DNA of 64,000 bases from Nitrobacter sp051912485 (GCF_051912485.1 NZ_CP196822.1:2046001-2110000); one strand, 5' to 3'. Positions 1 to 9,107 are shown, numbered from the stretch's first letter. Numbers and translations: made by a program. Notes: generated from the letters alone by a model not told the origin.

Positions 1-1420
1 GCGCTCGACGCTCAATATGCGAAAATGGTGCGCTGCCCACCGGAGAACACGCCATTTCTACCCGAGTCCTATACAGGCGCGCCACGGAAGCACCCTGGGC
101 CTGGATCGCGGCTATCATCATTCCCGTTCTTCTGCTCGCTCCCGCGATCTGGAACGGCTATCCGCTGCTCGAATACGATACCGGCGGGTATCTGGCGCGA
201 TGGTATGAGGGCTATCTCGAGCCGAGCCGCTCGACCGTTTACGGCATCTACCTTCATTTGGGGAAGGACTCTTTTTCTGGCTCAATCTGGCATTTCAGGC
301 GCTGCTGACGCTGTGGATCCTGCATTTGACCCTGCGCGTGCTCAGCATGGCGCAGCCCTTGCGGCTTCTCGCCATCGCCGTGCTTCTGACCCTGGCCACC
401 GCGCTGCCGTGGCTCGCCAGCATGCTGCTGACCGACATTTTCGCAGGCCTGGCAGTGCTCGCGCTGTTTATCCTCGTCGTGCACAACGGCAAGCTCTCGA
501 CGATCGAGAAGATCTCGCTGTTTCTGTATACGTCATTCGCGGCCGCGACCCACACAGCGACGTTCGGTGTGCTATTCGGGTTGTGTTGCCTGGGATGGGT
601 CGCCAAGCCCTGGCTCGGCCGAAGGCTTCCGATCGTGGGCCTGGTTCAGGGCTGCCTGACGCTCGCCGTCGGCGCGGCCATGCTGCTGGCAGCGAATTAC
701 GCACTGTCGGGCAGGCTTGCCTGGACACCGGGCGGCGCCGGCGTGTCGTTTGGGCGCATGATGCAGGACGGCATCGTCGCACGCTACCTCAACGACAACT
801 GCGACAAGATCAAGCTGAAGCTCTGCCCCTACCGTAATCAACTGCCGGCGACAGCGGACGACTTCCTTTGGGGCAAGGACACCGTGTTCAACAAGCTTGG
901 CCGCTTCGAGGGCATGAACGACGAGATGGAATTCATCGCTACACAAGCACTGGCTGCCTATCCGCTCTGGCAGACCGAAGCGGCGGTCGAAGCAACGGCA
1001 GAACAACTCGTGCAGGTCGGCACCGGCGAAGGCACCAGCGGCTGGATTCCACACACCTATGGCATCATCGAGCGCTATCTGCCGGAACAGGTGAAGACCA
1101 TGCGCGCCGCGCAGCAGCAACACTGGAACATCAAGTTCGCGGCGATCAACTGGATTCACATACCGGTCGCGCTCACCTCGATGCTGTTGCTCGCCGGGAT
1201 CGCACTGGCGGCGCTGTGGCGACGACGCCTTGACGACATCGAACTGCTTGCCGCGACGGTTTGCGTCGCATTGCTCGGCAACGCCTTCATCTGTGGCGTG
1301 ATCTCCGGCCCGCACAACCGCTACGGTGCGCGCATGGTCTGGATCGCGACATTCGTGGTGCTGATCGCGGCGGCGCGATTCCTCGCCAAGCGCTATGGGG
1401 CGGCCTCACGGGCGGCGTGA
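1..1420 (+). pseudogene. Multi-pass membrane protein, frameshifted, 5' end outside the window
   Basis: The protein is readable only as two pieces. Bases 3-308 are open in one frame and give a hydrophobic helix followed by the polar stretch NGYPLLEYDTGGYLARWYEG. Bases 209-1420 continue in the -1 frame with several more membrane helices and a basic C-terminus. The two join naturally at the run of four G at 260-263; one extra G there restores a single frame through LHLGEGLFFW. No ATG, GTG or RBS is visible in the first frame, so the start lies upstream of the window. The Asp/Thr/Gly-rich loop after the first helix resembles uncharacterised polytopic glycosyltransferase-like proteins, but I do not recognise the family. 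The last 15 bases overlap the 3' end of the convergent hydrolase gene. A sequencing error in the G run is as likely as a true mutation. Confidence 0.6.
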
Positions 1421-2158
1421 CAGAAATTTCAGCACACCTTCCTTGTAGACCTTGTCACCCACCGCGCGCATGTGGTCGCGGTTCGGAATGTCCAGTACTT
1501 CCGCCCCGGGGATGACGTTCGCAAGTGCCTGCGCCGATCCTGCGATCTCGTCTTTGGTGCCGACCGCTATCAGCGTCGGCACCTTGATGCTGGCGACCTC
1601 TGTTTCCGTCATCAGCCGTCGTGACCCACGCAAACATGCCGCCAGTGCACGACGATCGGAGCGCGTCTGATCGGCGAATATCCGGAACGTGCGGCCGAAC
1701 GGATCGGTCACGTCGTCGAGCGACGGCGCATCCAACGCCATGGCAACGCTTTCGCCGGGGCTGCCGCCCTCGATCAGGCCGATACCCAGACCGCCGAAAA
1801 TCCCGGAGCGCACCCGTTCAGGCCGGGTCTGTGCCAAAATTCCCATCATCCGCGCGCCGAGCGAATAGCCCATGACGTCCGCGCGCGCGATGGCAAGGTG
1901 ATCCATCAGCGCCGTGATGTCGCTCGCCATCGTGCCGATGTGATAGTCTTCCGGATCGTAGAGCTTGCTGGAGTTGCCGTGGCCGCGATTGTCGAACGCG
2001 ATCACCCGGAACCCGCTCTTGCGCAACTCCGACACCCAGGTTGGATACACCCAGTTCACGTTCTTGCTCGACGCAAAGCCGTGTACGAGGACAACGGGAT
2101 CGCCCTCACCCTCGTCAAGGTAGGCAATTTCAACGTCGCCGTGATGAAAGCTCGGCAT
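1406..2158 (-). CDS. Alpha/beta-fold hydrolase
   Basis: This 250-residue protein has the complete alpha/beta-hydrolase signature. The oxyanion-hole motif VHGF lies at about residues 25-28, the nucleophile elbow GYSLG puts the serine at 99, a candidate acid is Asp203 (VGTKDE), and the catalytic histidine is His229 (NRDHM). There is no signal peptide, so it should be cytoplasmic. The family includes esterases, haloperoxidase-like proteins and ring-cleavage hydrolases; the sequence does not reveal the substrate. It runs convergently with the upstream membrane gene and ends inside it by 15 bases. The next gene on the same strand (starting at 3331) ends 57 bases upstream of it, so the two could share a transcript. 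Confidence 0.85.
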   Translation of the reverse strand: MPSFHHGDVEIAYLDEGEGDPVVLVHGFASSKNVNWVYPTWVSELRKSGFRVIAFDNRGHGNSSKLYDPEDYHIGTMASDITALMDHLAIARADVMGYSLGARMMGILAQTRPERVRSGIFGGLGIGLIEGGSPGESVAMALDAPSLDDVTDPFGRTFRIFADQTRSDRRALAACLRGSRRLMTETEVASIKVPTLIAVGTKDEIAGSAQALANVIPGAEVLDIPNRDHMRAVGDKVYKEGVLKFLSRRP

Positions 2159-2215
2159 CAGGAATTCCGTGATCGGGATGGCAACGAGATGGTCGGCGAA
2201 CGACCCGTGAGAGGT

Positions 2216-3331
2216 TTACGCCAATGCGGTATCTGACTGCGCAGCCAACCGCCGCAGACGTCTGGCTTTCGAACGTTGCAGCCATGACAACGTCAGGCGC
2301 TCGGTCGTGGCCTTGATCGATGACAGGAAACCGAACAGCGCAAACACCGCGCTGAACACCCACATCGCGAGATTGAACGCGCCGGCGGTGAGCAGCAGCG
2401 CCCCACGTCCCAAAATCTTGATAATCGAGCGGGTCTGGCTGCCTTTGGCTTCGGCAAGCCGTGCGGCGCGCGCAACGTCTTTTGGTCCCTGGGCAATCCG
2501 CAGCGTGTCGAGCGCGCCCCGTGTCCCGGCTTTCTCACTGATGCGACCGACATCCTTGGCGAGACGCACCAGTCCGCCGGCCTTCTCGGCCCGGATAGCA
2601 GCCTTGATCGCGACGGCGGTCTGATGCGGTCGTGCCAGCGCCCCCGTCGCGACAGCGTTTTGCAGTTTCCGCGTGTCGACCATCTCGCCCGCCGAACGGC
2701 TTGCCCACCGGCTCAGTCCTTCACCGAGCCGCCCAACCTTCCGGGCATCCTTGACCAGCGTGAGGCCGGCACGAGCTGGAGCCGCACCGCCCACGGACAC
2801 AAAGGTGGCCGCCGTGACAACGAGACCCGCTCCGGCGAGCCCGAGCAACAGCCGGTCCGTGCCCTCGCCCATCGCCAGGTGCTTGCCCTCGCGCATGAGG
2901 TCCCGGACATCACCGAATACACACAGATCGCCCGCGACCGTGCCGGACAGGCTCGCGCCGTCATCGGCATTGCCGGTGACCAGCCCCGCGAAAAATCTCT
3001 TGGCCATGTGTTCAGTAGAATTTTCTTCTCCGACAGCTTCGGCAACGCGTTGCGACAACTCTCCGGGTATCGGTACTCCCTTCGCTGCCGCGAGATCGAC
3101 AAAGCTGTTCGCGAGGTCAGGATCTTGCGCCGCAAGTGCAGCCTCGATGTTTTCATGCACCAGGGTCGGATTATTCCGGAGCGTGGAATCGAGTTGAAGA
3201 TCGGAGAGACGGGTGGGATCATCCTGCGCAATCAGCACGGCGCCGGCATCCTTGGCATGCGGCCACAGCAGGGCGAACGCCGTTGCGCATATCGCTGCCC
3301 CCGTCATCGCGCTGCCAATTCGCCATCGCAT
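2216..3331 (-). CDS. Hypothetical membrane protein
   Basis: I do not recognise this 371-residue protein. It has an N-terminal hydrophobic segment at about residues 8-25 that could be a signal anchor, a Gly/Ala-rich hydrophobic segment at about 165-190, and a long hydrophobic stretch at about 308-340 followed by a strongly basic tail (LQRSKARRLRRL). The regions between are Ala-rich, charged and probably helical. The layout suggests an inner-membrane protein with a large periplasmic or cytoplasmic loop. It is transcribed towards the alpha/beta hydrolase gene. Reading frame, length and codon use look like a real gene. No catalytic motif was seen. Confidence 0.7.
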   Translation of the reverse strand: MRWRIGSAMTGAAICATAFALLWPHAKDAGAVLIAQDDPTRLSDLQLDSTLRNNPTLVHENIEAALAAQDPDLANSFVDLAAAKGVPIPGELSQRVAEAVGEENSTEHMAKRFFAGLVTGNADDGASLSGTVAGDLCVFGDVRDLMREGKHLAMGEGTDRLLLGLAGAGLVVTAATFVSVGGAAPARAGLTLVKDARKVGRLGEGLSRWASRSAGEMVDTRKLQNAVATGALARPHQTAVAIKAAIRAEKAGGLVRLAKDVGRISEKAGTRGALDTLRIAQGPKDVARAARLAEAKGSQTRSIIKILGRGALLLTAGAFNLAMWVFSAVFALFGFLSSIKATTERLTLSWLQRSKARRLRRLAAQSDTALA

Positions 3332-3581
3332 CGTCGAGAACCTGCCTTCGTCGTACGCCTAAAGGTGGTGGGCCGGGTTTCAATCACAACTTCCCCGACG
3401 AAAGAAGGGCTTTTCCCAACGACAGGATTATGTCGAATTTGTATGGATAATTGACCCGCAAAATTTTCCAAATCCTGTTTCCGGCGCGCTAGGAATCGAG
3501 GCCGCCGGTGAGTATGGTGCAGCGCGATGTCGTTGCGTATCCGACGCGTCAAATGTCGCGCAGCGACCCGAGGTGGAAAGC

Positions 3582-3827
3582 ATGTCTAATCACGTAGTCC
3601 CCCACTTTCATAACGATGCCGGCGTCTCCATTATCGAGATCGGCTCGCAGGAATTCATGTGCGTCGGAGCCAATCCACCGTTCGATCATCCACACGTCTT
3701 TCTCGATCTCGGCAACGATAGCGAAATCATCTGCCCGTATTGCTCGACGCTGTACCGTTTCGCGGCCGATCTCGGCGCTGGACAGTCCCGCCCCCCGGAG
3801 TGCGTGGTGAGAGACAAGGTGGCCTGA
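3582..3827 (+). CDS. CHCC-type zinc-finger protein
   Basis: An 81-residue protein with the short zinc-finger fold of the zf-CHCC family, related to the NDUFS6 accessory subunit of complex I. The ligands are visible as Cys27, His36 (or His38), Cys51 and Cys54 in ICPYCSTLYRF. I chose the ATG at 3582 because AGGTGG at 3571-3576 is well spaced as its ribosome binding site; an in-frame GTG at 3573 lies inside that site. In alphaproteobacteria such proteins are usually small stand-alone genes of unsettled role. It ends 7 bases before the FAD monooxygenase gene, so the two are very probably co-transcribed. Confidence 0.85.
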   Translation: MSNHVVPHFHNDAGVSIIEIGSQEFMCVGANPPFDHPHVFLDLGNDSEIICPYCSTLYRFAADLGAGQSRPPECVVRDKVA

Positions 3828-3834
3828 TCTTCCT

Positions 3835-5037
3835 GTGACCCGGTCGCGCACGGTCGTTGTCGCCGGTGCCGGGATCGGAGGTTTGACGGCATCGCTTGCG
3901 CTGGCCGCCAAGGGCTTTCGCGTCCTCATCATCGAGACAGCCGAGCGCCTCGAAGAAGCTGGCGCGGGCCTGCAACTGTCGCCGAACGCAAGTCGCATCC
4001 TGATCGGCCTCGGTCTGCACGCGCGACTATCCGCATGCGCGCTCGTGCCTGACGCTATCAGTATCATGAGCGCGCGGCATGGTGGCGAGATCTGCCGCCT
4101 GCCGCTTGCCGAGACAGCGACGTCGCGCGCAGGCGCGCCTTACTGGGTAGTGCATCGCGCCGATCTGCAGTCGGCGCTGCTGGAACAGGTTGGGGCTCAT
4201 CCCGATATCGAGTTGCGCCTCGGAACTGCAATCGAAAACGCGACATCGCACACCGAAGGCGTAACCGTGAACTTGCGCGGTAGCAGCCCAGATCGCGAAA
4301 AGACCGCATGGGCGCTGATCGGCGCCGACGGTGTGTGGTCTGCGCTGCGCGATCGGCTCTTTCCGGATGCAAGCCCGCTATTTTCCGGCCTGATCGCGTG
4401 GCGCGGGACTATCGATGCGGCGCATTTGCCGCACGACATGACCGCGCGCCGCGTGCAGCTCTGGATGGGACCGGACGTTCACGTTGTGGCCTATCCGATG
4501 TCGGGAGGAAGGCAGATCAACATCGTCGCGTTGATGCCGGACGCATGGAATCAGCCTGGCTGGAGCGCCCCCGGCGACGCCGCAGATATTAAGCGCCGAT
4601 TCGCACAAGCGCGCTGGTCTGAGCCGGCGCGCAGGATGATCGACGCCGTAGACGGCTGGCGCAAGTGGGCGTTATTTACGATTCCACCGATGGCCGCATG
4701 GCACTGCGATGCAATGGCCCTGCTCGGCGATGCCGCCCATGCGATGCTGCCGTTTGCCGCGCAAGGTGCGGGCATGGCGATCGAGGATGCCGCGGTACTC
4801 GCGCAATGTCTTGGCGACGCCACCAATGAGCGCGGCGATGGCGCTGCGGCAGCGCTTGCGCGTTACACAGGGTTGCGCCGTGCGCGTGTTACGCGCGTGC
4901 AAAAGCTCGCGCAACTGAACGGGCGGATTTATCACCTCGGAGGAGCCGCCGCTCTGGCGCGCGATCTCGCCATCAGAACGATGGGACCGCAGCGCATGCT
5001 GGCGCGTCAGGACTGGATCTACAATTGGCGGCCTTAA
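3835..5037 (+). CDS. FAD-dependent monooxygenase (salicylate hydroxylase-like)
   Basis: A 400-residue class A flavoprotein monooxygenase. The N-terminal dinucleotide-binding motif GAGIGG is at residues 11-16, with an acidic residue closing the second strand (IIETAE). The DG motif (LIGADGVWSALRDRL) follows at about 161, and the GD motif with ribityl contacts (GDAAHAMLPFAAQGAGMAIE) at about 300. Relatives include salicylate and 6-hydroxynicotinate 3-monooxygenases, which hydroxylate aromatic rings using NAD(P)H and O2; the substrate cannot be read from sequence. The start is GTG at 3835, 7 bases after the zinc-finger stop codon. The conserved zinc-finger/monooxygenase pairing suggests one transcript. 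Confidence 0.85.
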   Translation: MTRSRTVVVAGAGIGGLTASLALAAKGFRVLIIETAERLEEAGAGLQLSPNASRILIGLGLHARLSACALVPDAISIMSARHGGEICRLPLAETATSRAGAPYWVVHRADLQSALLEQVGAHPDIELRLGTAIENATSHTEGVTVNLRGSSPDREKTAWALIGADGVWSALRDRLFPDASPLFSGLIAWRGTIDAAHLPHDMTARRVQLWMGPDVHVVAYPMSGGRQINIVALMPDAWNQPGWSAPGDAADIKRRFAQARWSEPARRMIDAVDGWRKWALFTIPPMAAWHCDAMALLGDAAHAMLPFAAQGAGMAIEDAAVLAQCLGDATNERGDGAAAALARYTGLRRARVTRVQKLAQLNGRIYHLGGAAALARDLAIRTMGPQRMLARQDWIYNWRP

Positions 5038-5100
5038 GGCACCGCGAACCGGTATCCATCCTCAAGTCGAGCCCGAGGACGTGCTTCGCTCGAAAACGCT

Positions 5101-5529
5101 CTAGTAAGCGGCGCTGCCGGAACGCCTCGATGGCGGCGCAACGCGCGGGCTACTCGCCACCGGGGCTGCGGTTGCTGCCGCCTCATGACACTTGTTCCGC
5201 TGCCATTCCTCTTCGGCGAGCTTGGCGGACGCGCGAGTGGTAATGTAGTCGTTGCGATACGCCACCTCGGCAACGACGGTGCCGGCGGCGCCGGTATGAG
5301 CCTTGTCGATCAGCTTCTGCAACTCGGCCGTGCGCGCCGCCAAAGACTTGCGCTGCGCGTCGAGCTGCGGGCAGTCATAGAGTTCGTATTTCGCAGGATC
5401 GACGAACGCCCCCGAGACGGCACCGTCGCCGAGGTTGGCGCAACCGCCAAGACTACCGCCCGCGATCAGCAGCGCGGTCGCGGCGGCTAGCAGCCGCGGA
5501 CGGCGATTGTTGACGATGCGGTCCGACAT
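5101..5529 (-). CDS. Probable lipoprotein
   Basis: A 142-residue protein with a basic N-terminus, a hydrophobic stretch and a lipobox (SLGGC) that puts the lipidated cysteine near residue 30, so it should be anchored in a membrane. The mature part starts with a short segment containing YDCPQLDAQRKSL, then a charged, probably coiled-coil region, and ends in a low-complexity Ala/Pro/Ser tail. I recognise no enzyme motif. This kind of small lipoprotein is common in Bradyrhizobium relatives and its function is unknown. It stands alone, convergent with the monooxygenase gene. Confidence 0.75.
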   Translation of the reverse strand: MSDRIVNNRRPRLLAAATALLIAGGSLGGCANLGDGAVSGAFVDPAKYELYDCPQLDAQRKSLAARTAELQKLIDKAHTGAAGTVVAEVAYRNDYITTRASAKLAEEEWQRNKCHEAAATAAPVASSPRVAPPSRRSGSAAY

Positions 5530-5555
5530 GGTCCCCTGTTCAGGCCGACTTCATT

Positions 5556-5596
5556 GAAGCTGCGTAAAGCACCCGATCGAAGCTGCGTAAAGCACC
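5556..5596. repeat. Two copies of an 18-bp direct repeat
   Basis: The sequence GAAGCTGCGTAAAGCACC occurs at 5556-5573 and again at 5579-5596, a period of 23 bases. It sits in the short gap between the lipoprotein start and the aminopeptidase stop. It may be a local duplication or a pair of protein-binding sites upstream of the lipoprotein gene. Confidence 0.6.
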
Positions 5597-5639
5597 GGCT
5601 CGTGACCGCATTGAGGCCGCCGGGTCAGGTGAACGCAGC

Positions 5640-6896
5640 TTATGCCCACTCGCCTTTACGGAAGACAGGAACGCGGCGGCCGTCGCTGGTGATGCCATCG
5701 ATATCGGTCTCGCCGGATCCGATCATCCAGTCGATGTGAATGAAGCTCTTGTTGCCGCCTTGCGCCGCGATCTGATCTTGCGACAGTTTTGCACCGTCGA
5801 CGAAGCACTTCGAATAGCATTGACCGAGCGCGATGTGACAGGCTGCGTTCTCGTCGAACAGCGTATTGTAGAACAACAGGCCGCTCTTCGAAATCGGCGA
5901 GGAATGCGGCACCAGCGCGACCTCGCCGAGCCGTCGCGCGCCCTCGTCCGTATCCAGCACCTTGTTCAGCACGTCCGCGCCGCGCGACGCCTTGGCCTCG
6001 ACGATACGGCCCCGCTCAAAGCGCACCGCAATCTCGTCGATCAGCGTCCCCTGGTACGACAGCGGCTTGGTGCTGCGGACGTGGCCCTCAACCCGCAATG
6101 CATGCGGCGTCGTGAACACCTCCTCGGTCGGAATGTTCGGATTGCAGACGATGCCGTTTTTCGCTGTGGAAGCGCCGCCCACCCATTCATGGCCGTCCGC
6201 AAGACCGACCGTCAGGTCTGTGCCGGGCCCGGAGTAATGCAGGGCATGGAAGCGCTGGCCGTTCAACCAGTCAGTGCGCCGACGCGAAGCGGCGTTGTGA
6301 GCGGTCCAGTTCGCGATCGGATTATCGTTGTCGACGCGCGAGGCGGAAAAAATCGCGTCCGCAAGTTTCGCAACCGCGCCATCCGCGCTGTCGTCCGGAA
6401 ACATCAGTTGCGCCCACGCCGTGCCCGGATAAGCAACGATATTCCAATTGACGTCGAAGCCGACAATTTTCTCGAGCGCCGGCTGGTAGGCCATGGAGTT
6501 CGCCTTGTTGGCGCGAGCGACTTTCGCAGCATCCTCGCCCGACAGCAGCATGGGATTGTCGCCAACGACGGCGAGCCGTGCGGTATTGGCCGTAAACGCT
6601 TTCGCCATGCCCTCATAAAGCCAGCCAGCGGCTCGATCGAAACTCGCATCCGCCCCGAACCTGTAGCGCGACAGCGTGATGTCTTCATCGGAGAAGAACG
6701 GCGTCACCAGTCCCGCGCCAGCCTTGTAAGCATGCTCGGCAATCCTACGCACCAGCGGCAGCGCTGCGGCGGGCGCGGTGATCAGCAGGTCCTGCCCCGG
6801 CGCGAGCTGCAGGCCCACCTTGACCGCAACTTCGGCGAGACGATCCAGCTTCACCGGATCGATCGGCGTGGTAATATTGCGCTGATGTTGGGTCAT
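5640..6896 (-). CDS. M29-family aminopeptidase
   Basis: A 418-residue metallopeptidase of the thermophilic aminopeptidase (M29) family. These are cytoplasmic exopeptidases that use two divalent metals. Typical family segments are visible, among them GTDLTVGLADGHEW, CNPNIPTEEVFTTPH (the metal-binding Glu lies in PTEEVFT), and near the C-terminus HIALGQCYSKC and FIHIDWMIG, which carry His and Asp ligands. The ATG at 6896 was chosen because AGGAAG precedes it at the right distance; the open frame continues upstream only through the tRNA gene. Length is normal for the family (about 410). The nearest same-strand neighbour is the lipoprotein, 110 bases downstream. Confidence 0.92.
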   Translation of the reverse strand: MTQHQRNITTPIDPVKLDRLAEVAVKVGLQLAPGQDLLITAPAAALPLVRRIAEHAYKAGAGLVTPFFSDEDITLSRYRFGADASFDRAAGWLYEGMAKAFTANTARLAVVGDNPMLLSGEDAAKVARANKANSMAYQPALEKIVGFDVNWNIVAYPGTAWAQLMFPDDSADGAVAKLADAIFSASRVDNDNPIANWTAHNAASRRRTDWLNGQRFHALHYSGPGTDLTVGLADGHEWVGGASTAKNGIVCNPNIPTEEVFTTPHALRVEGHVRSTKPLSYQGTLIDEIAVRFERGRIVEAKASRGADVLNKVLDTDEGARRLGEVALVPHSSPISKSGLLFYNTLFDENAACHIALGQCYSKCFVDGAKLSQDQIAAQGGNKSFIHIDWMIGSGETDIDGITSDGRRVPVFRKGEWA

Positions 6897-6917
6897 GCGA
6901 ACACTTCCTGAAGCAAA

Positions 6918-7006
6918 TGGTGCGGGCAGCCGGACTCGAACCGGCACAGCTCTTGCGAGCCGAGGGATTTTAAGTCCCTTGCGTCTACCGATTTCGCCAT
7001 GCCCGC
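6918..7006 (-). tRNA. tRNA-Leu (anticodon UAA)
   Basis: Read on the minus strand, this folds as a class II tRNA with acceptor stem GCGGGCA/TGCCCGC, the D-loop sequence AAATCGGTAGACGC, an anticodon stem GGGA/TCCC with loop CTTAAAA (anticodon TAA, leucine UUA), a long variable arm (GGCTCGCAAGAGCT) and a T-arm with GGTTCGAGTCC. The discriminator base is A, and the CCA tail is encoded (6920-6918). Confidence 0.96.
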
Positions 7007-7214
7007 GCGCATTTCTTTTCAAACACTTAGATAGGAAATGCAATGGCAGGACACCCCTCGTGTTTGCAAAATACGTTCATCTCCCGTCTCCGGAAGCCGA
7101 GCGAGCGCAAGGAAAAACGGCGCAAGATCCACAAACAGGTTGACCTGCCTATTGCATTCGCGATCGTCGAAGTATTTTTCACGGCCTGATTGAGATGACG
7201 CTGGAGACGGCCCG

Positions 7215-7607
7215 ATGACCTCGAGTGACGACGTGGACACGCTGGTGGAGAGGTTGCGGCAGGACGCCGAAATGCTCAAGGACGGCTATCAGCGCAACCT
7301 CACCGAACTTTGGCACGGCGTTGTCGTGAAGGATGCAGCGAAGGCTTGTGCGGCGGCCGCCGACCTCCTCGAATCGCAGGCCGAGGCGCTAAGAAACGCT
7401 GCGGCGGAATGGGATGCGCTGGATCAATCTCACCGATCGATCGGCGAGCAACTCGGCCGGGAAGGCCGACGTCGTATTGCCGCCGAAACCAGGCTGAAGG
7501 AAGCCGAGAAAATGATCGAGCTGGTCGCAGCGATGCAAAGTGACAACTCCGAGCATGTCGGGTTGGTGATGCGCGCCCGCGCGTTTCTCAATCCAAGGAA
7601 GACGTAA
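7215..7607 (+). CDS. Hypothetical coiled-coil protein
   Basis: I do not recognise this 130-residue protein. It is almost entirely helical by composition, rich in Ala, Glu, Lys and Arg, with heptad-like spacing from about residue 55 to 105. It has no signal peptide, cysteine or membrane segment. The ATG at 7215 follows GGAGACGG, an acceptable ribosome binding site. It lies alone on the plus strand between the tRNA-Leu gene and the convergent isomerase gene. A structural or phage-derived accessory role is possible, but nothing in the sequence settles it. Confidence 0.6.
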   Translation: MTSSDDVDTLVERLRQDAEMLKDGYQRNLTELWHGVVVKDAAKACAAAADLLESQAEALRNAAAEWDALDQSHRSIGEQLGREGRRRIAAETRLKEAEKMIELVAAMQSDNSEHVGLVMRARAFLNPRKT

Positions 7608-7614
7608 GGGCGCA

Positions 7615-8220
7615 TCATGCGGCCTTCTTCCGCTGCAGCGCCTCGCGGATCAGTGGCAAGCGGTCATTGCCGAAATACATGTCAGTTTTGTTCAGGAAGA
7701 TCGTCGGTGACCCGAACGCGCCGCGCGTGATCGCTTCGTCGGTGTTGGCCTTGAGTTCGTTCTTGATGCCTTCATCGCCGATGCCGGTCAGAAGCTTTTC
7801 CGGATCGATCTGGAGCGATTTGCAAATCTCGGCCAGCACCGTCTCGCGCGATATATCCTTGTCATCGCGCCAATAGGCTTCGAACACCGACCTGGCGAAC
7901 GGCACCATCGCATCGTTGCCGAGCCAGAGACAGCCGCGCATGGCCTTGACACTGTTCACCGGAAACACCGTCGGCGGCATTTTGATTACCAGGCCCGCCA
8001 ACCGCGCCCAATCCGCGAGATCTTTCCGCATGTAACGGACTTTGGGCGCCACGGGGTGTTCCCGCGAGGCATAGACGCTCGGGTTGATGGTATTGAATAT
8101 CCCGCCGACCAAAATCGGCCGCCACGAGATCTTCTCACCGAACTCCTTCGCCAGCGGCTGAATGTTGTGAAAGGCAAGATAGGTCCAGGGACTGGAGCAG
8201 TCGAAGAAGAATTCGATCAT
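7615..8220 (-). CDS. 2-hydroxychromene-2-carboxylate isomerase family protein
   Basis: A 201-residue protein of the DsbA-like / kappa-class glutathione transferase superfamily. The active-site position of the thioredoxin fold carries Ser (DCSSPWTY, about residues 7-14) rather than a CxxC pair, and the cis-proline loop is GAFGSPTIF near residue 166, as in NahD-type glutathione-dependent isomerases. Known members isomerise 2-hydroxychromene-2-carboxylate in naphthalene breakdown. No other naphthalene genes are nearby, so a general glutathione-dependent role is as likely. It is convergent with the coiled-coil gene, with 7 bases between the stop codons. Confidence 0.85.
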   Translation of the reverse strand: MIEFFFDCSSPWTYLAFHNIQPLAKEFGEKISWRPILVGGIFNTINPSVYASREHPVAPKVRYMRKDLADWARLAGLVIKMPPTVFPVNSVKAMRGCLWLGNDAMVPFARSVFEAYWRDDKDISRETVLAEICKSLQIDPEKLLTGIGDEGIKNELKANTDEAITRGAFGSPTIFLNKTDMYFGNDRLPLIREALQRKKAA

Positions 8221-8359
8221 AAGCGAGCGTCCTCTATTTCGTCTGATCGGCTTGGCCCGGCCATTGGTGCCTTGTCAACTATCGCTCAAGACAAATGTGG
8301 GTGCCAACAAAGACTCTGCATCATGATGTCGATCATAAGGCATGCCACATGCTGTCCTG

Positions 8360-8989
8360 CTACGGCGCCGAGCCCATTGCACTCCCATGCAGTAATGCGT
8401 GATAACCGGATTGCAACGCCCGCACCAAGGACGGTGGCGTGATCAGCCGCGCGTCGGCGAGCAACGAGTTCGCCTCGCGATAACCGTCGAAGGTCCACAG
8501 CAGCGGCCGTGCGCCCGCGATCAAATAGTTCTCGCCGCCCGCCTGCACCATCGCGCCATCGGGTAATTTGTTGAGCGGCATCGTCAGCGGATGCAGCCGC
8601 TTCGTCCGACCCTCGAGCCGTTCCGCATGAAGCACCGCGTCGATATCGGGCGCGCGCGCGTTGCCGACGCGATTGCCGCGCTCCCATGCGGTACGAAACG
8701 CATTGGCATCCGCGCGACGGCAATAAAAACACGGGCGATGCCCCGCCGCAAACGCCGTCGCCTCGTCGAGGAAGAACAGCTCGGTCCAGCTCCGCTTTGC
8801 CATCACATCGCGGCGACGGCCACGGAACTCGCAGACGCAGACAATCCAGGCTTTTGTGGTCCAGCGCCGCTTCAGCAGCGTCCGCGTCGCCGGATCGTGA
8901 ATGATGCCGCGGTTGCCGATGAAGGTTCCGCGCTGCGGCATCGCGACGATGTCGCCTAAAGGCGTGACACGGTTTTGCAGGGGATGCAT
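8360..8989 (-). CDS. Conserved hypothetical protein
   Basis: A 209-residue soluble protein. It starts MHPLQNRVTPLGDIVA and contains an aromatic/charged middle (ELFFLDEATAFAAGHRPCFY) followed by a C-x2-C-like pair (CFYCRRADA, about residues 87-95) and a C-terminal Leu-rich segment. I know this as a conserved but uncharacterised family in rhizobial and related genomes. The paired cysteines could bind a metal. I chose the ATG at 8989, preceded by CGAGG, over an in-frame start 33 bases upstream because the family begins at MHPLQNRV. Confidence 0.75.
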   Translation of the reverse strand: MHPLQNRVTPLGDIVAMPQRGTFIGNRGIIHDPATRTLLKRRWTTKAWIVCVCEFRGRRRDVMAKRSWTELFFLDEATAFAAGHRPCFYCRRADANAFRTAWERGNRVGNARAPDIDAVLHAERLEGRTKRLHPLTMPLNKLPDGAMVQAGGENYLIAGARPLLWTFDGYREANSLLADARLITPPSLVRALQSGYHALLHGSAMGSAP

Positions 8990-9017
8990 TGCGTGGTGCC
9001 TCGCAACTATCCTTCCC

Positions 9018-9107
9018 GTCATTCCGGAAGCCGCTGTCCGAAATCCATAACCACGGCGGGGAGTATGGATTCCGGGTTCGGTTGTTTTACTCGCGCCCCG
9101 GAATGAC
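9018..9107. repeat. Intergenic palindromic repeat (GTCATTCCGG type)
   Basis: A 90-bp element that begins GTCATTCCGG and ends CCGGAATGAC, so its ends pair as a long stem. It lies between two minus-strand genes. Two shorter relatives occur in this window at 45424-45507 and 49817-49876. Elements like this are widespread between genes in Bradyrhizobium-group genomes and may work as transcription terminators or mRNA stabilisers. Confidence 0.75.

Noticed and set aside
5736..6911. Long plus-strand frame of about 391 codons
   Set aside because: It is antisense to the aminopeptidase gene, and the product is Arg-rich and without motifs.
6897..7043. N-terminal extension of the aminopeptidase
   Set aside because: The open frame goes through the tRNA-Leu gene. 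The ATG at 6896 with AGGAAG is the true start.
6918..7607. tRNA-Leu gene as an integration site for an island
   Set aside because: No copy of the tRNA 3' end, integrase gene or flanking direct repeat is seen nearby. The neighbouring coiled-coil gene alone is not enough.
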